Below, one piece after another: positions 18,720 to 27,293 of a DNA stretch of 64,000 bases (position 1 is the stretch's first letter; every line of letters begins with the position of its first letter). The translations under genes were made by a program, and so were the position numbers. The stretch is taken from positions 1,736,001 through 1,800,000 of the forward strand of contig JAGTTO010000001.1 in NCBI GenBank assembly GCA_018223435.1, read 5' to 3'. The notes beneath the pieces were generated by a model, which searched no databases, was not told the DNA's origin, and saw only the letters and a program-made list of their open reading frames with translations. Source of the DNA: Lachnospiraceae bacterium Marseille-Q4251 (lineage in GTDB: Bacteria; Bacillota; Clostridia; Lachnospirales; Lachnospiraceae).

Positions 18720-20453
18720 TCAAAGCATCTGATGGATCATTTCCAGCACTTTTTCACCCAGAGCTTTGGATTTCTCATCGGCGTCGGCAAGAGAAGTTCC
18801 CTTCACGCCGTAGTAGAATTTCACCTTCGGCTCGGTTCCGGAAGGTCTCACGCAGAGCCATGCATCGTCGGTGAGATCGTAGTAGAGCACATTGGACTTC
18901 GGAAGGCCGGTCTCGGTGATTTCGCCGGTAGCCATGTTCCGGATCGTATCCAGCTTGTAGTCTCTTGCGGAAGTCACCTGATAGCCGCCGATCTCTTTCG
19001 GCGGATTTTTCCGGAGGGTCTCCAGGATGGACTGGATCTTCTCCAGACCCTCGATGCCTTTGAGGGTGATGGACTGGATATCATCTTTATAATAACCATA
19101 TTTCTCATACATATCGATCATGGCATCCCAGAGAGTCTTACCCTGTGTCTTATAGTAAGCCGCAGCCTCGCAGAGGGCCATCGTGGCAACGATTGCATCC
19201 TTATCCCGGGCATGGGTGCCGATGAGGCAGCCGTAGCTCTCCTCGAAACCGAAGAGGTAAGTGCCTTTTCCGCTCTGCTCAAAGCCCAGGATCTGCTGGC
19301 CAATGTACTTGAAGCCGGTCAGAACCTCGATGAAACGAAGGCCGTAGGCTTTCGCGATGGTTCCTGCCATGTTTGTGGTAACGATCGTGCTGACCACAGC
19401 GCCGTCCTCCGGAAGGCTTCCTGCTGCCGCTTTTCTCTGGCTGAGCTCGTACTCCTCGAGAAGGCAGCCGGACATATTTCCGGTGAGAGTATGGTAAACG
19501 CCGTCCTTATCTTTCACGCGGACGCCGAGACGGTCTGCATCCGGATCGGTGGCCAGAACCAGATCTGCGTCGATCTCTTTGGCCAGTTTAAGCCCCAGAG
19601 TGAAGGCCTCATCTGCTTCCGGGTTCGGGTAGCTCACGGTCGGGAAATCACCGTCCGGCAGCTCCTGCTCTTTTACCACATAGACATTGGTAAAACCAAG
19701 CTCTTTCAGCACTCTTCTCGCCGGGATGTTTCCAGTGCCGTGAAGCGGGGTGTAAACAATCTTCAGCTGATCCTTCTCCGCGTCGATGGCATCCTGATGG
19801 ATAACCTGGCTCTTCAGTGCTTCGATATAGGGATCGTCAATATCTTTCCCGATCACCTGATAGAGACCTTTTTCCTCCGCCTCTTTTTTGTCCATCGTGT
19901 AAACCTTGGCATAATCGGTCACAGCCTTTACCTCAGCCATGATGCCGGTGTCGTGAGGCGGTGTGATCTGCGCGCCGTCCTCCCAGTAAACCTTGTAGCC
20001 GTTGTACTCCGGCGGGTTGTGGCTGGCGGTGATGTTGATACCGGCGATGCAGTGAAGCTGGCGGACTGCGAAGGAAAGCTCCGGCGTGGGCCTTAAAGAC
20101 TCAAACACATAGGCTTTGATGCCGTTGGCTGCCAGGCAGAGCGCTGCCACATCCGCAAACTCCGGGGACATATGACGGGAATCGTAGGCGATGGCCACGC
20201 CTCTTGACTGTCCGTTCACTTTGGCAATGTAGTTTGCCAGTCCCTGGGTTGCTTTTCTTACGGTATATACGTTCATCCGGTTGGTTCCTGCGCCGATGAT
20301 GCCGCGAAGACCCGCGGTACCAAACTCCAGCTCGGCGTAGAAACGCTCCCTGATCTCATTCTCATCCCTGGCGATCCCGCGAAGTTCCGCCTTGGTCTCC
20401 TCATCAAAGTAAGGACTGTTCAGCCACTCTTCGTACACTTTCTTGTAATCCAT
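18720..20453 (-). CDS. pgcA: Phosphoglucomutase / phosphomannomutase
   Basis: A 577-residue alpha-D-phosphohexomutase interconverting glucose-1-phosphate and glucose-6-phosphate, which feeds glycan and envelope precursors. TASHNP carries the phosphoserine, ATDPDADRLG is the metal-binding loop, and RPSGTEPKVKFYYG is the phosphate-binding loop. The size fits the long Firmicutes PgcA type. I start at the ATG 6 bases after GGGAGG rather than at an ATG 21 bases upstream. A miniature family-A hairpin lies in its leader. Confidence 0.95.
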   Translation of the reverse strand: MDYKKVYEEWLNSPYFDEETKAELRGIARDENEIRERFYAELEFGTAGLRGIIGAGTNRMNVYTVRKATQGLANYIAKVNGQSRGVAIAYDSRHMSPEFADVAALCLAANGIKAYVFESLRPTPELSFAVRQLHCIAGINITASHNPPEYNGYKVYWEDGAQITPPHDTGIMAEVKAVTDYAKVYTMDKKEAEEKGLYQVIGKDIDDPYIEALKSQVIHQDAIDAEKDQLKIVYTPLHGTGNIPARRVLKELGFTNVYVVKEQELPDGDFPTVSYPNPEADEAFTLGLKLAKEIDADLVLATDPDADRLGVRVKDKDGVYHTLTGNMSGCLLEEYELSQRKAAAGSLPEDGAVVSTIVTTNMAGTIAKAYGLRFIEVLTGFKYIGQQILGFEQSGKGTYLFGFEESYGCLIGTHARDKDAIVATMALCEAAAYYKTQGKTLWDAMIDMYEKYGYYKDDIQSITLKGIEGLEKIQSILETLRKNPPKEIGGYQVTSARDYKLDTIRNMATGEITETGLPKSNVLYYDLTDDAWLCVRPSGTEPKVKFYYGVKGTSLADADEKSKALGEKVLEMIHQML

Positions 20454-20475
20454 ATCGTACCTCCCAATTATCACA

Positions 20476-20508
20476 CTATTCAGATCAGGTTTTCATGGCT
20501 CTGAATAG
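20476..20508. repeat. Miniature family A hairpin in the pgcA leader
   Basis: CTATTCAGA and TCTGAATAG, a perfect 9-bp inverted repeat, flank a 15-base spacer containing ATGGC. These are the same ends as the approximately 140-bp elements but without the long core. It lies between a possible promoter (TGATATGAT near 20513-20521, minus strand) and the pgcA ribosome site. Confidence 0.65.
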
Positions 20509-20543
20509 TTTCATCATATCATAAATCTGCCCGAAAAGAAACC

Positions 20544-21524
20544 TTATTCCAGGATTTTGAGAAAAGATGAGCGCTGCTCTCTCTGGCGGATGAGGCTTCT
20601 CAGTTTTTCGACATTTTTCTCGGGAATCCAGCTTTTCCGGCTGCCGTAATAGTGATCGGCCAGCTTCCAGAATTTCTCCGGATAGGAAAGCCGTACCCGA
20701 AGATCCTCCTGCTCCTCCCCTGAAAGCGGGCGCACCCGTCCGTACTCCCGGAGCATCGCGTTTCCGTAGACCTTATCCCAGTTCTGCTTCTCCAGAATCT
20801 TCCGGAAAAAGTGAGCCAGATCTCCAGTCTGGACGCCGAAATGACAGCGGCCGAAATCCGTGATGGCCGTTCCCTCCCGGGATAAAAGGACGTGATGCTG
20901 ATTGTAGTCGCCATGGCAGAGCCACCCCTCGGCCAAGCTTTTTTCATAGAGTACACGCAGCCCCCGCGACCTGGCGGCCTCAAGGGCGGCCTCCGCCTCC
21001 CCATAGAAGCCCTCGAAATGATTCAGAAATTCCTGCTCGAACTCCGTCTTTCGCCTGCGGGAGCGCATAAATTTCCGCACTCTCTTAAGCTCCGCATTTT
21101 TCCGGGTAAGCTCCTCTTCCAGGGATTCCTCCCGGAAATTTTCCCGCCCTTCTTTTGGGGCTGTCCGGAAATTCCGGTGCAGGTAGGCCAGCGTCCGTAC
21201 CGCCTCCTCCACCTCGGAAAGGTTCCGCACCTCGCACTCGCGGCCCTCGTGCCATTCCCGGAGAAGGTAGGTGATCTCCTCCCGGTCCTTCACCAAAAAG
21301 CCGCCCTCCTTATTCCGCACTGGAAAATCCAGCCGCTCCAGGCCTTTTTCCCGCAGCTCCCCCATAACCTCAGCCTGAAATTCCAGCCTTCCCTCCGTTC
21401 CGGAATACTCCGTCAGCAGTTTCAGACCTCTGTCCGTATCCACCAGGAAGGATCCCCTTCCTCTTCTGGCATTTCTCACATCCAGCTCATACTGTTCCAG
21501 TACGACAAGTCCTTTTTCATTCAT
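20544..21524 (-). CDS. CotS-family spore coat protein (kinase-like fold)
   Basis: A 326-residue protein of the CotS/CotI spore coat family, which has an aminoglycoside-phosphotransferase/kinase-like fold. The Brenner-type loop HGDYNQHHVLL and the following AITDFGRCHFG correspond to the catalytic loop and DFG-like motif. A charged stretch (about 120-180) precedes them. Catalytic activity in this family is mostly unproven. It lies between cca and pgcA, which have no obvious functional tie to it. Confidence 0.8.
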   Translation of the reverse strand: MNEKGLVVLEQYELDVRNARRGRGSFLVDTDRGLKLLTEYSGTEGRLEFQAEVMGELREKGLERLDFPVRNKEGGFLVKDREEITYLLREWHEGRECEVRNLSEVEEAVRTLAYLHRNFRTAPKEGRENFREESLEEELTRKNAELKRVRKFMRSRRRKTEFEQEFLNHFEGFYGEAEAALEAARSRGLRVLYEKSLAEGWLCHGDYNQHHVLLSREGTAITDFGRCHFGVQTGDLAHFFRKILEKQNWDKVYGNAMLREYGRVRPLSGEEQEDLRVRLSYPEKFWKLADHYYGSRKSWIPEKNVEKLRSLIRQREQRSSFLKILE

Positions 21525-21607
21525 CGGATTCCCCCCACTGATCTGTTCCCTCTATTCCTATGTGATCCGGGAAGGAATTATGCGGCAGAAAAAAGAAAGC
21601 CGGAGCA

Positions 21608-22942
21608 TCAGCTCCGGCGAAGGGTTCTGGAATACTCCAGAAGATATTCTTTTGTGTTGTGGCTTGGGTCGCGTAAGACCTCTCCCAGGAGTTCGCTCAA
21701 GACCGCGCCGAGATCTTTTCCCGGCTTCATGCCATCGGCGATGAGGTCCCGGCCGGTGACAGCCATATCTTTCAGGCAGAAGCACTGCTTCTCCGCGAAG
21801 ATCTTTTCCGCGAGAGCTTCCACCTCCCGGATCCGCTCCTCTTTCTCAGAGCGCTGATAGTCGCTCTGGGCTGCGACATCTGCCCGCTGCACCTTCATAA
21901 CCAGCGGGAAAAGGTCCTTTCCCACCTTATTTAAGAACCTTCTCACGGATCTCTCGTTCGGATGCGGCCGGAAATCGTGGTAGGTGATGAGTTTTTCCAC
22001 GGTATTCAAGGTCTCATTGTCAAATTTGAGCCTCTTTAAAATATCGCAGGCCATCTGAGCACTGACGTCCGCGTGACCGAAGAAATGATCCACGCCGTCC
22101 TCGCCGGTGGACCGCACCACAGGCTTTCCGATATCATGAAAAAGCATGGTAAGACGGAGTACTTTATCCGGCTCGATCTGACGCATCGACTCGATCATAT
22201 GCCGGCCCACGGTATAACAGTGATGAGGATTATTCTGGGGCGTTTCCATAGCCTCGTCAAACTCCGGGAGAATTACCCGGGTAATGCCGGTCTCACAGGC
22301 CGTATAGAACTCCTCGGGATGGGGAGAAACAGCCAGTTTTACCAGCTCCGCCTGAATCCGCTCGGCGCTGATATGCTCCAGATTGCCCGCCAGGATGCCG
22401 ATGGCTTCCCGGGTTCTCTCCTCGATGGAAAAGCCCAGCTGGGCTGCAAAACGCACGGCCCGAAGGATACGCAGAGCGTCCTCGGTGAAGCGCTCCAGGG
22501 GATCGCCAACGCAGCGGATAACCTTTTCCTCCATATCCTTCTGGCCCCCGAAAAGGTCCACCAGGCCGTCTTTTTCATTGTAAGCCATGGCGTTCACCGT
22601 AAAATCCCGGCGTTTCAGATCCTCGGAGAGAAGGGAGGTGAAGGTCACTTCCTTCGGGTGGCGGCTGTCCTCATATTCCCCGTCCAGCCGGTAGGTCGTC
22701 ACCTCGTAGCCCTCCCCGTCCAGAAGGATCGTCACGGTCCCGTGCTGGATTCCCGTATCGACGTTTTTTTTGAAAAGAGCTTTCACCTGCTCCGGAAGGG
22801 CCGAGGTCGTGATGTCCCAGTCGTGGGGCGTCCGTCCCAGGAGACTGTCCCGGATGCAACCGCCCACCGCATAGGCCTGAAACCCATGCTCCTCCAGAAC
22901 ATGGATGATCTTATTTACATTTTTCGGAAGTATAATCTGCAT
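21608..22942 (-). CDS. cca: CCA-adding tRNA nucleotidyltransferase
   Basis: A 444-residue class II nucleotidyltransferase that builds or repairs the CCA end of tRNAs. The N-terminal motif GGCIRDSLLGRTPHDWDITT holds the two catalytic aspartates, and RRDFTVNAMAYN and the EDALRILRAVRFAAQLGF segment form the tRNA-head region. An HD domain follows (LFHDIGKP, about 245-252), as in the longer Firmicutes enzymes. The ATG follows AAAGGAG. A structured repeat fills the gap to uppP upstream. Confidence 0.96.
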   Translation of the reverse strand: MQIILPKNVNKIIHVLEEHGFQAYAVGGCIRDSLLGRTPHDWDITTSALPEQVKALFKKNVDTGIQHGTVTILLDGEGYEVTTYRLDGEYEDSRHPKEVTFTSLLSEDLKRRDFTVNAMAYNEKDGLVDLFGGQKDMEEKVIRCVGDPLERFTEDALRILRAVRFAAQLGFSIEERTREAIGILAGNLEHISAERIQAELVKLAVSPHPEEFYTACETGITRVILPEFDEAMETPQNNPHHCYTVGRHMIESMRQIEPDKVLRLTMLFHDIGKPVVRSTGEDGVDHFFGHADVSAQMACDILKRLKFDNETLNTVEKLITYHDFRPHPNERSVRRFLNKVGKDLFPLVMKVQRADVAAQSDYQRSEKEERIREVEALAEKIFAEKQCFCLKDMAVTGRDLIADGMKPGKDLGAVLSELLGEVLRDPSHNTKEYLLEYSRTLRRS

Positions 22943-22969
22943 TCACACACTCCTTTATTAAAATACCGA

Positions 22970-23111
22970 TAACTATTCAGACCCCATCTCGATTTCACTT
23001 CGCTGCATCTCGATGTGGCTTCTCGCCAAATAGATTTCCAGTCAAAAGTGTTCATTCATGCAAGCATGATTCACACTTTTAACAGAAAATCTGCCTGGCT
23101 CTGAATAGTTA
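22970..23111. repeat. Family A structured repeat, copy 2 (after uppP)
   Basis: TAACTATTCAG and CTGAATAGTTA form an 11-bp terminal inverted repeat. The core matches the copy at 17626-17771, including the paired CATCTCGAT units and the long hairpin around TTCATGCAAGCATGA. The uppP stop codon TAA is part of the terminal repeat. Confidence 0.85.
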
Positions 23112-23930
23112 CAAGCTGAAGAACAGAATCACCAGTACACCAAGGACGATCCTGTACCAGCCGAAAGCCTTAAAATCGTTCCGGCGGATGTAGTTCAGCA
23201 GGAATTTGATGACGATGATGGAAACCACGAAAGCCACCACCATGCCTACGATCAGGATCACAGCCTCGGAGGCGCTGAAGGCCAGGCCAAATTTTACCAG
23301 CTTTAAGAGACTGGCTCCTGCCATCACGGGAACGGCCAGGAAGAAGGTGAATTCTGCTGCCGTCGTACGGGACATGCCGAGAAGGATGCCGCCGAGAATC
23401 GTAGCTCCGGAACGGGAGGTTCCCGGAAACACAGCTGCGATCAGCTGGAAAAGACCGACGCCGATGGCTGCCTTCCAGGTAATCTCAGCGATGGAGTTCA
23501 TCACCGGTTTCCGGCCCTTGTTGTAGTTTTCGATGACGATGAAAAGCACACCGAAAATGATCAGCATGGCCGCTACAGTCTGGTAGTTATAAAACAGCTC
23601 GTTGATCTTGTCGTCAAAGAAGACGCCCACGATGGCTGCCGGGATGCAGGCTGTCAGGATTTTGAACCACATACCAAAGGTGTCCTTCTTAATAAAGAAC
23701 TTTTCCTTCGTGGAAAAAGGCCACAGTTTTTTGAAATACAGGACCACGACGGCCAGGATGGCTCCCAGCTGGATCACCACCAGAAACATCTCGCGGAAAG
23801 CGTCGGAAACGTTCAGTTTTACCAGCTCATCCAGGATGATCATATGGCCCGTACTGCTGATGGGAAGCCACTCGGTAATGCCCTCCACAATGCCGAAGAG
23901 AATCGCTTTGAGAATCTCGATAAAGTCCAT
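23109..23930 (-). CDS. uppP: Undecaprenyl-diphosphatase UppP (BacA)
   Basis: A 273-residue integral membrane phosphatase that recycles the undecaprenyl lipid carrier for cell-wall synthesis; overproduction gives bacitracin resistance. The motifs EGITEWLPISSTGH (active-site region 1) and PGTSRSGATI (region 2) are intact, and about eight hydrophobic segments are visible. The start is set by AGGAGT 7 bases upstream. A good promoter lies just before it. Confidence 0.97.
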   Translation of the reverse strand: MDFIEILKAILFGIVEGITEWLPISSTGHMIILDELVKLNVSDAFREMFLVVIQLGAILAVVVLYFKKLWPFSTKEKFFIKKDTFGMWFKILTACIPAAIVGVFFDDKINELFYNYQTVAAMLIIFGVLFIVIENYNKGRKPVMNSIAEITWKAAIGVGLFQLIAAVFPGTSRSGATILGGILLGMSRTTAAEFTFFLAVPVMAGASLLKLVKFGLAFSASEAVILIVGMVVAFVVSIIVIKFLLNYIRRNDFKAFGWYRIVLGVLVILFFSL

Positions 23931-23966
23931 TTTTTTACTCCTTTTCTTTGTGTTTTTGCTATTCCT

Positions 23967-23995
23967 ATGATACCTCGCCTTCCCGTATGATACAA
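23967..23995 (-). promoter_or_regulatory. Promoter of uppP
   Basis: Minus-strand TTGTAT (23990-23995), a 17-base spacer and TATCAT (23967-23972), about 35 bases before the start codon. Confidence 0.65.
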
Positions 23996-24006
23996 GAAAA
24001 ATTTCC

Positions 24007-24035
24007 TTGACTTTTGATTTTCCAACGATTATACT
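24007..24035 (+). promoter_or_regulatory. Promoter of the cold-shock protein gene
   Basis: TTGACT (24007-24012), an exact 17-base spacer and TATACT (24030-24035). Transcription would start near 24042, giving a leader of about 140 bases. The leader contains a possible stem (GTGGATTTT/AAAATCTAC, about 24120-24146), reminiscent of the long structured leaders of cold-inducible csp mRNAs. Confidence 0.8.
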
Positions 24036-24182
24036 GGAAAAGTATCGAGGATTTCTTGGATGTAAGATAATTCACTAGTCATTAGAGATTATATCGCACT
24101 CATGTAATCTGTAATGGCTGGTGGATTTTTTTATCCGAAAATCTACATCATTATTAATTCATTATTTTATGGAGGTACCACA

Positions 24183-24383
24183 ATGAACAAAGGTACAGTT
24201 AAATGGTTCAATGCAGAAAAAGGCTATGGCTTCATCACCGGCGAGGACGGAAACGATGTATTCGTTCACTTCTCCGCTATCCAGGGTGAGGGCTTCAAAT
24301 CTCTCGATGAGGGTCAGGCAGTAAGCTATGACTTAACTGAGGGTGCTCGTGGAATGCAGGCTGCTAACGTAGTTAAACTTTGA
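24183..24383 (+). CDS. Cold-shock domain protein (CspA family)
   Basis: A 66-residue single cold-shock domain, an RNA chaperone. RNP1 KGYGFIT and RNP2 VFVHFSAIQ are intact, and the opening [17 protein letters not shown] is canonical. I start at the ATG behind GGAGG and reject an in-frame upstream ATG that would add 23 unrelated hydrophobic residues. It is a single-gene unit with its own promoter and a strong terminator. Confidence 0.96.
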   Translation: MNKGTVKWFNAEKGYGFITGEDGNDVFVHFSAIQGEGFKSLDEGQAVSYDLTEGARGMQAANVVKL

Positions 24384-24428
24384 TTGTTTACTCATAAGCG
24401 CAGAAAATAGAGAAAAGAACCAATGAAA

Positions 24429-24460
24429 GGGACCATTCTGAAAAGAATGGTCCTTTTCTT
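24429..24460 (+). terminator. Terminator of the cold-shock gene
   Basis: GGACCATTCT pairs with AGAATGGTCC, followed by TTTTCTT. Confidence 0.85.
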
Positions 24461-24467
24461 GTCTTGC

Positions 24468-24521
24468 AAAAAAAGAGAATCAACCGCCTGCAGACTTGCC
24501 GCAAGCGATTGATTCTCTTTT
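24468..24521 (-). terminator. Terminator of nrdD
   Basis: On the minus strand AGAGAATCAA and TTGATTCTCT (outer arms about 24475 and 24520) close a hairpin followed by a T-rich run. Confidence 0.75.
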
Positions 24522-24524
24522 TAT

Positions 24525-26906
24525 TTAGGATAGGACAGCTTCTTTCGCTGTATCCACATATTTCTTGATGTTGGAGGCGTTGACGTATTTCTTCGTCCGT
24601 GCGCCGTCTACAATTACCAGGGTCGGCGCCTGCATGATGCCGTACTTTTTCACGAGCTCCGGATTTTCCTCGGCGTCGATGATCTGGACGGTCTCGCCTT
24701 TCAGCATCTCCTTGGCCATGCGGCAGTTCGGACAGGTCTTGGTGGTGAAGAGATATTTCACACCCTCCATGGGTTTGATCTCCACATCATCTCTGGAAAC
24801 CGTGACAATGCTGCTGTGTACTTTCTTCAGGCAGGAATTGTCGATATCGTAGAGCTTCCGGTTCTTGTACTCCTGGGTCTTTCCGTCATTCCAGTTCTGT
24901 ACCGGACGGTAGTAACCGGTGATCCGGCTGTAAACCTCGGCCTTCTTGCCGCATTTCGGGCAGGTGAAGTGCTCTCCGGCGATATAGCCGTGTTCTTTAC
25001 AGACGGAATAAGTCGGTGACAGCGTGTAGTAAGGCAGGCGGTAGTTCTCCGCGATCTTACGCACCAGGTTGGCCGCCGACTTCCAGTCGGGAAGCTTCTC
25101 ACCGAGGAACGCATGGAAGACGGTTCCGGAGGTGTAGAGAGTCTGCAGCTCATCCTGAATATCGAGGGCATCGAAAATGTCCGCAGTGTAATCCACCGGA
25201 AGGTGAGAGCTGTTCGTGTAGTACGGGGTATCGCCTTCTTTTCCTGCGGTCTTGATATCCGGCCAGCGCTCCCGGTCGTGTTTGGCCAGACGGTAGGTCG
25301 TGGACTCTGCCGGGGTAGCCTCCAGATTGTAAAGGTCGCCGTACTGCTCCTGGTATTCCACAAGACGCTCTCTCATGTGATTGAGCACCTCTTTGGTGAA
25401 CTCCTGGGTCTTCTCATGGCTCAGATCCTCGCCCAGCCATACGGCGTTCAGGCCCACCTCGTTCATGCCGATGAGGCCGATGGTGGAAAAGTGGTTGTTG
25501 AAAGTTCCGAGATACCGTTTCGTATAGGGATACAGGCCCTCGTCCAGAAGTTTGGAGATCACGTCACGCTTGATCTTCAGGGAACGGGCTGCAATATCCA
25601 TCATATGGTCCAGGCGGCGGTAGAAATCCGCCTTGTTTCTGGAAAGGTAAGCGATACGCGGCATGTTGATCGTGACAACCCCCACGCTTCCGGTGCTCTC
25701 GCCGGAACCGAAGAAGCCGCCGGTCTTTTTCCGGAGTTCGCGAAGGTCGAGTCTCAGGCGGCAGCACATGCTGCGGACGTCACTGGGTTCCATATCGCTG
25801 TTGATGTAGTTGGAAAAATACGGCGTTCCGTATTTGGAAGTCATCTCAAAGAGCAGGCGGTTGTTCTCTGTGTCGGACCAGTCGAAATCTCTCGTGATGG
25901 AGTAGGTCGGGATCGGATACTGGAAACCGCGGCCGTTGGCATCGCCCTCGATCATGGTCTCGATGAAGGCCTTGTTTACCATATCCATCTCTTTCTTGCA
26001 GTCCTTATAGCAGAAATCCATATCCTTGCCGCCGACAATGGCCGGAAGCTCTGCCAGGTCATTGGGAACGGTCCAGTCCAGCGTGATGTTGGAGAAGGGA
26101 GCCTGGGTTCCCCAGCGGCTCGGTGTGTTCACGCCGTAGACGAAGGACTCGATGCATTTTTTCACCTCCGGATAAGAGAGGTGATCCACCTTCACGAAGG
26201 GAGCCAGATAGGTGTCAAAGGAGGAAAATGCCTGGGCTCCTGCCCATTCATTCTGCATGATTCCAAGGAAATTCACCATCTGGTTGCAGAGTACGGACAG
26301 ATGCTTGGCCGGAGCGGAGGTGATTTTTCCCTCGATGCCGCCTAAGCCCTCCCGGATCAGCTGCTTTAAGGACCAGCCGGCACAGTAACCGGTCAGCATG
26401 GAGAGGTCGTGGATATGAATGTCCGCATTTCTGTGGGCATCAGCGATCTCCTGGTCGTAAATCTCAGAGAGCCAGTAGTTTGCAGTCACGGCTCCGGAGT
26501 TGCTTAAGATCAATCCACCGACAGAATAGGTCACAGTGGAGTTCTCTTTCACACGCCAGTCTTCCACTTTCACATAGCTATTGACGATATCTTTGTAATC
26601 CAGGATCGTGGACTTCATGTTCCGGATCTTCTCGCGATGCTTGCGGTAGAGGATGTAGGCCTTCGCCACATCGGAATAGCCACTCTGTTCCAGCACGGTC
26701 TCCACGCTGTCCTGAATGCTCTCCACGTCGATGAGGCTGTCTTTGATCTTATTCTGAAAATCTGCAGTGACGCGCAGTCCCAAAAGCTCAATAATATCCG
26801 TATTGAACTGCTTATCTGTCGCCTTAAACGCTTTCTCGATGGCATTTGTGATCTTTCCGATATTGAAAGAGGCCACTTCGCCATCCCGTTTCACTACTTT
26901 AAACAT
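24525..26906 (-). CDS. nrdD: Anaerobic ribonucleoside-triphosphate reductase with C-terminal thioredoxin-like domain
   Basis: A 793-residue class III ribonucleotide reductase that makes dNTPs without oxygen using a glycyl radical. An ATP-cone (about 1-90) precedes the barrel. Active-site cysteines lie in GYCAGWSL and SMCCRLRL, a four-cysteine zinc site in CKEHGY...CPKCGK, and the radical glycine is Gly664 in RITGYYRP. That glycine normally sits close to the C-terminus, but here about 130 residues follow, ending in a glutaredoxin/thioredoxin-like domain (about 715-793) with CPNC at 725-728 and the cis-Pro motif MQAPTLVIVDG. The fusion suggests a built-in reductant. The activase gene nrdG is not in this window. 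NrdR-like sites precede it. Confidence 0.95.
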   Translation of the reverse strand: MFKVVKRDGEVASFNIGKITNAIEKAFKATDKQFNTDIIELLGLRVTADFQNKIKDSLIDVESIQDSVETVLEQSGYSDVAKAYILYRKHREKIRNMKSTILDYKDIVNSYVKVEDWRVKENSTVTYSVGGLILSNSGAVTANYWLSEIYDQEIADAHRNADIHIHDLSMLTGYCAGWSLKQLIREGLGGIEGKITSAPAKHLSVLCNQMVNFLGIMQNEWAGAQAFSSFDTYLAPFVKVDHLSYPEVKKCIESFVYGVNTPSRWGTQAPFSNITLDWTVPNDLAELPAIVGGKDMDFCYKDCKKEMDMVNKAFIETMIEGDANGRGFQYPIPTYSITRDFDWSDTENNRLLFEMTSKYGTPYFSNYINSDMEPSDVRSMCCRLRLDLRELRKKTGGFFGSGESTGSVGVVTINMPRIAYLSRNKADFYRRLDHMMDIAARSLKIKRDVISKLLDEGLYPYTKRYLGTFNNHFSTIGLIGMNEVGLNAVWLGEDLSHEKTQEFTKEVLNHMRERLVEYQEQYGDLYNLEATPAESTTYRLAKHDRERWPDIKTAGKEGDTPYYTNSSHLPVDYTADIFDALDIQDELQTLYTSGTVFHAFLGEKLPDWKSAANLVRKIAENYRLPYYTLSPTYSVCKEHGYIAGEHFTCPKCGKKAEVYSRITGYYRPVQNWNDGKTQEYKNRKLYDIDNSCLKKVHSSIVTVSRDDVEIKPMEGVKYLFTTKTCPNCRMAKEMLKGETVQIIDAEENPELVKKYGIMQAPTLVIVDGARTKKYVNASNIKKYVDTAKEAVLS

Positions 26907-27041
26907 AAACCTTCTCCTTCCATCTATCCGATGCGCTGTCTTTTTACTTTTCCGCGATCTTATCTGTTTTTTTCCGTACGCTGGGCCCGGCCATCTGTTT
27001 TTTCATGAGATTTTCGGGCCCGCCATACGGAGACTGGGTTT

Positions 27042-27070
27042 ATTGTATCAGAGATATCTTTTCGAGTCAA
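27042..27070 (-). promoter_or_regulatory. Promoter of nrdD
   Basis: Minus-strand TTGACT (27065-27070), an exact 17-base spacer and TACAAT (27042-27047). The leader is about 130 bases and contains inverted GC-rich stretches (GGGCCCG near 27017). Confidence 0.8.
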
Positions 27071-27078
27071 CAGTAAAA

Positions 27079-27126
27079 ATACCATATGTGGGACGCATTT
27101 TGCGTATATACCACTACATATAGTAT
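27079..27126. promoter_or_regulatory. Paired NrdR-box-like sites upstream of nrdD
   Basis: CCACTACATATAGTAT (27111-27126) matches the NrdR box consensus (acaCwAtATaTwGtgt) at about 13 of 16 positions. A weaker second site with core CCATATGTGG lies at 27079-27094. The start-to-start distance is 32 bases with a 16-base linker, the spacing known for NrdR box pairs. They lie just upstream of the -35. Confidence 0.65.
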
Positions 27127-27181
27127 ATTTTGCAAATGCAGCAAAAATGCCGGAAAGCCCCGGAGAATAGGCTTTTTCGCG

Positions 27182-27208
27182 AAAAAACGGAGGCCGCAGG
27201 GCCCCCGT
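27182..27208 (-). terminator. Terminator of hflX
   Basis: On the minus strand ACGGGGGCC and GGCCTCCGT form a 9-bp stem (one G-T pair) around CTGC, followed by TTTTTT. The remaining space to the hflX stop holds only a weak AAAGCC/GGCTTT hairpin. Confidence 0.8.
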
Positions 27209-27293
27209 ATCATTCACTAGAACTTGTGTCTTTAGTAAAATTGACGAATTTCAGCTGCTGTGCGAAAGCCCTTGAAGGCTTTGCAGGTCTTTT

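Noticed and set aside
18594..20096. 500-codon plus-strand open frame over pgcA
   Set aside because: Antisense shadow; pgcA motifs are intact on the minus strand.
25113..26345. 410-codon plus-strand open frame over nrdD
   Set aside because: Antisense shadow of nrdD.
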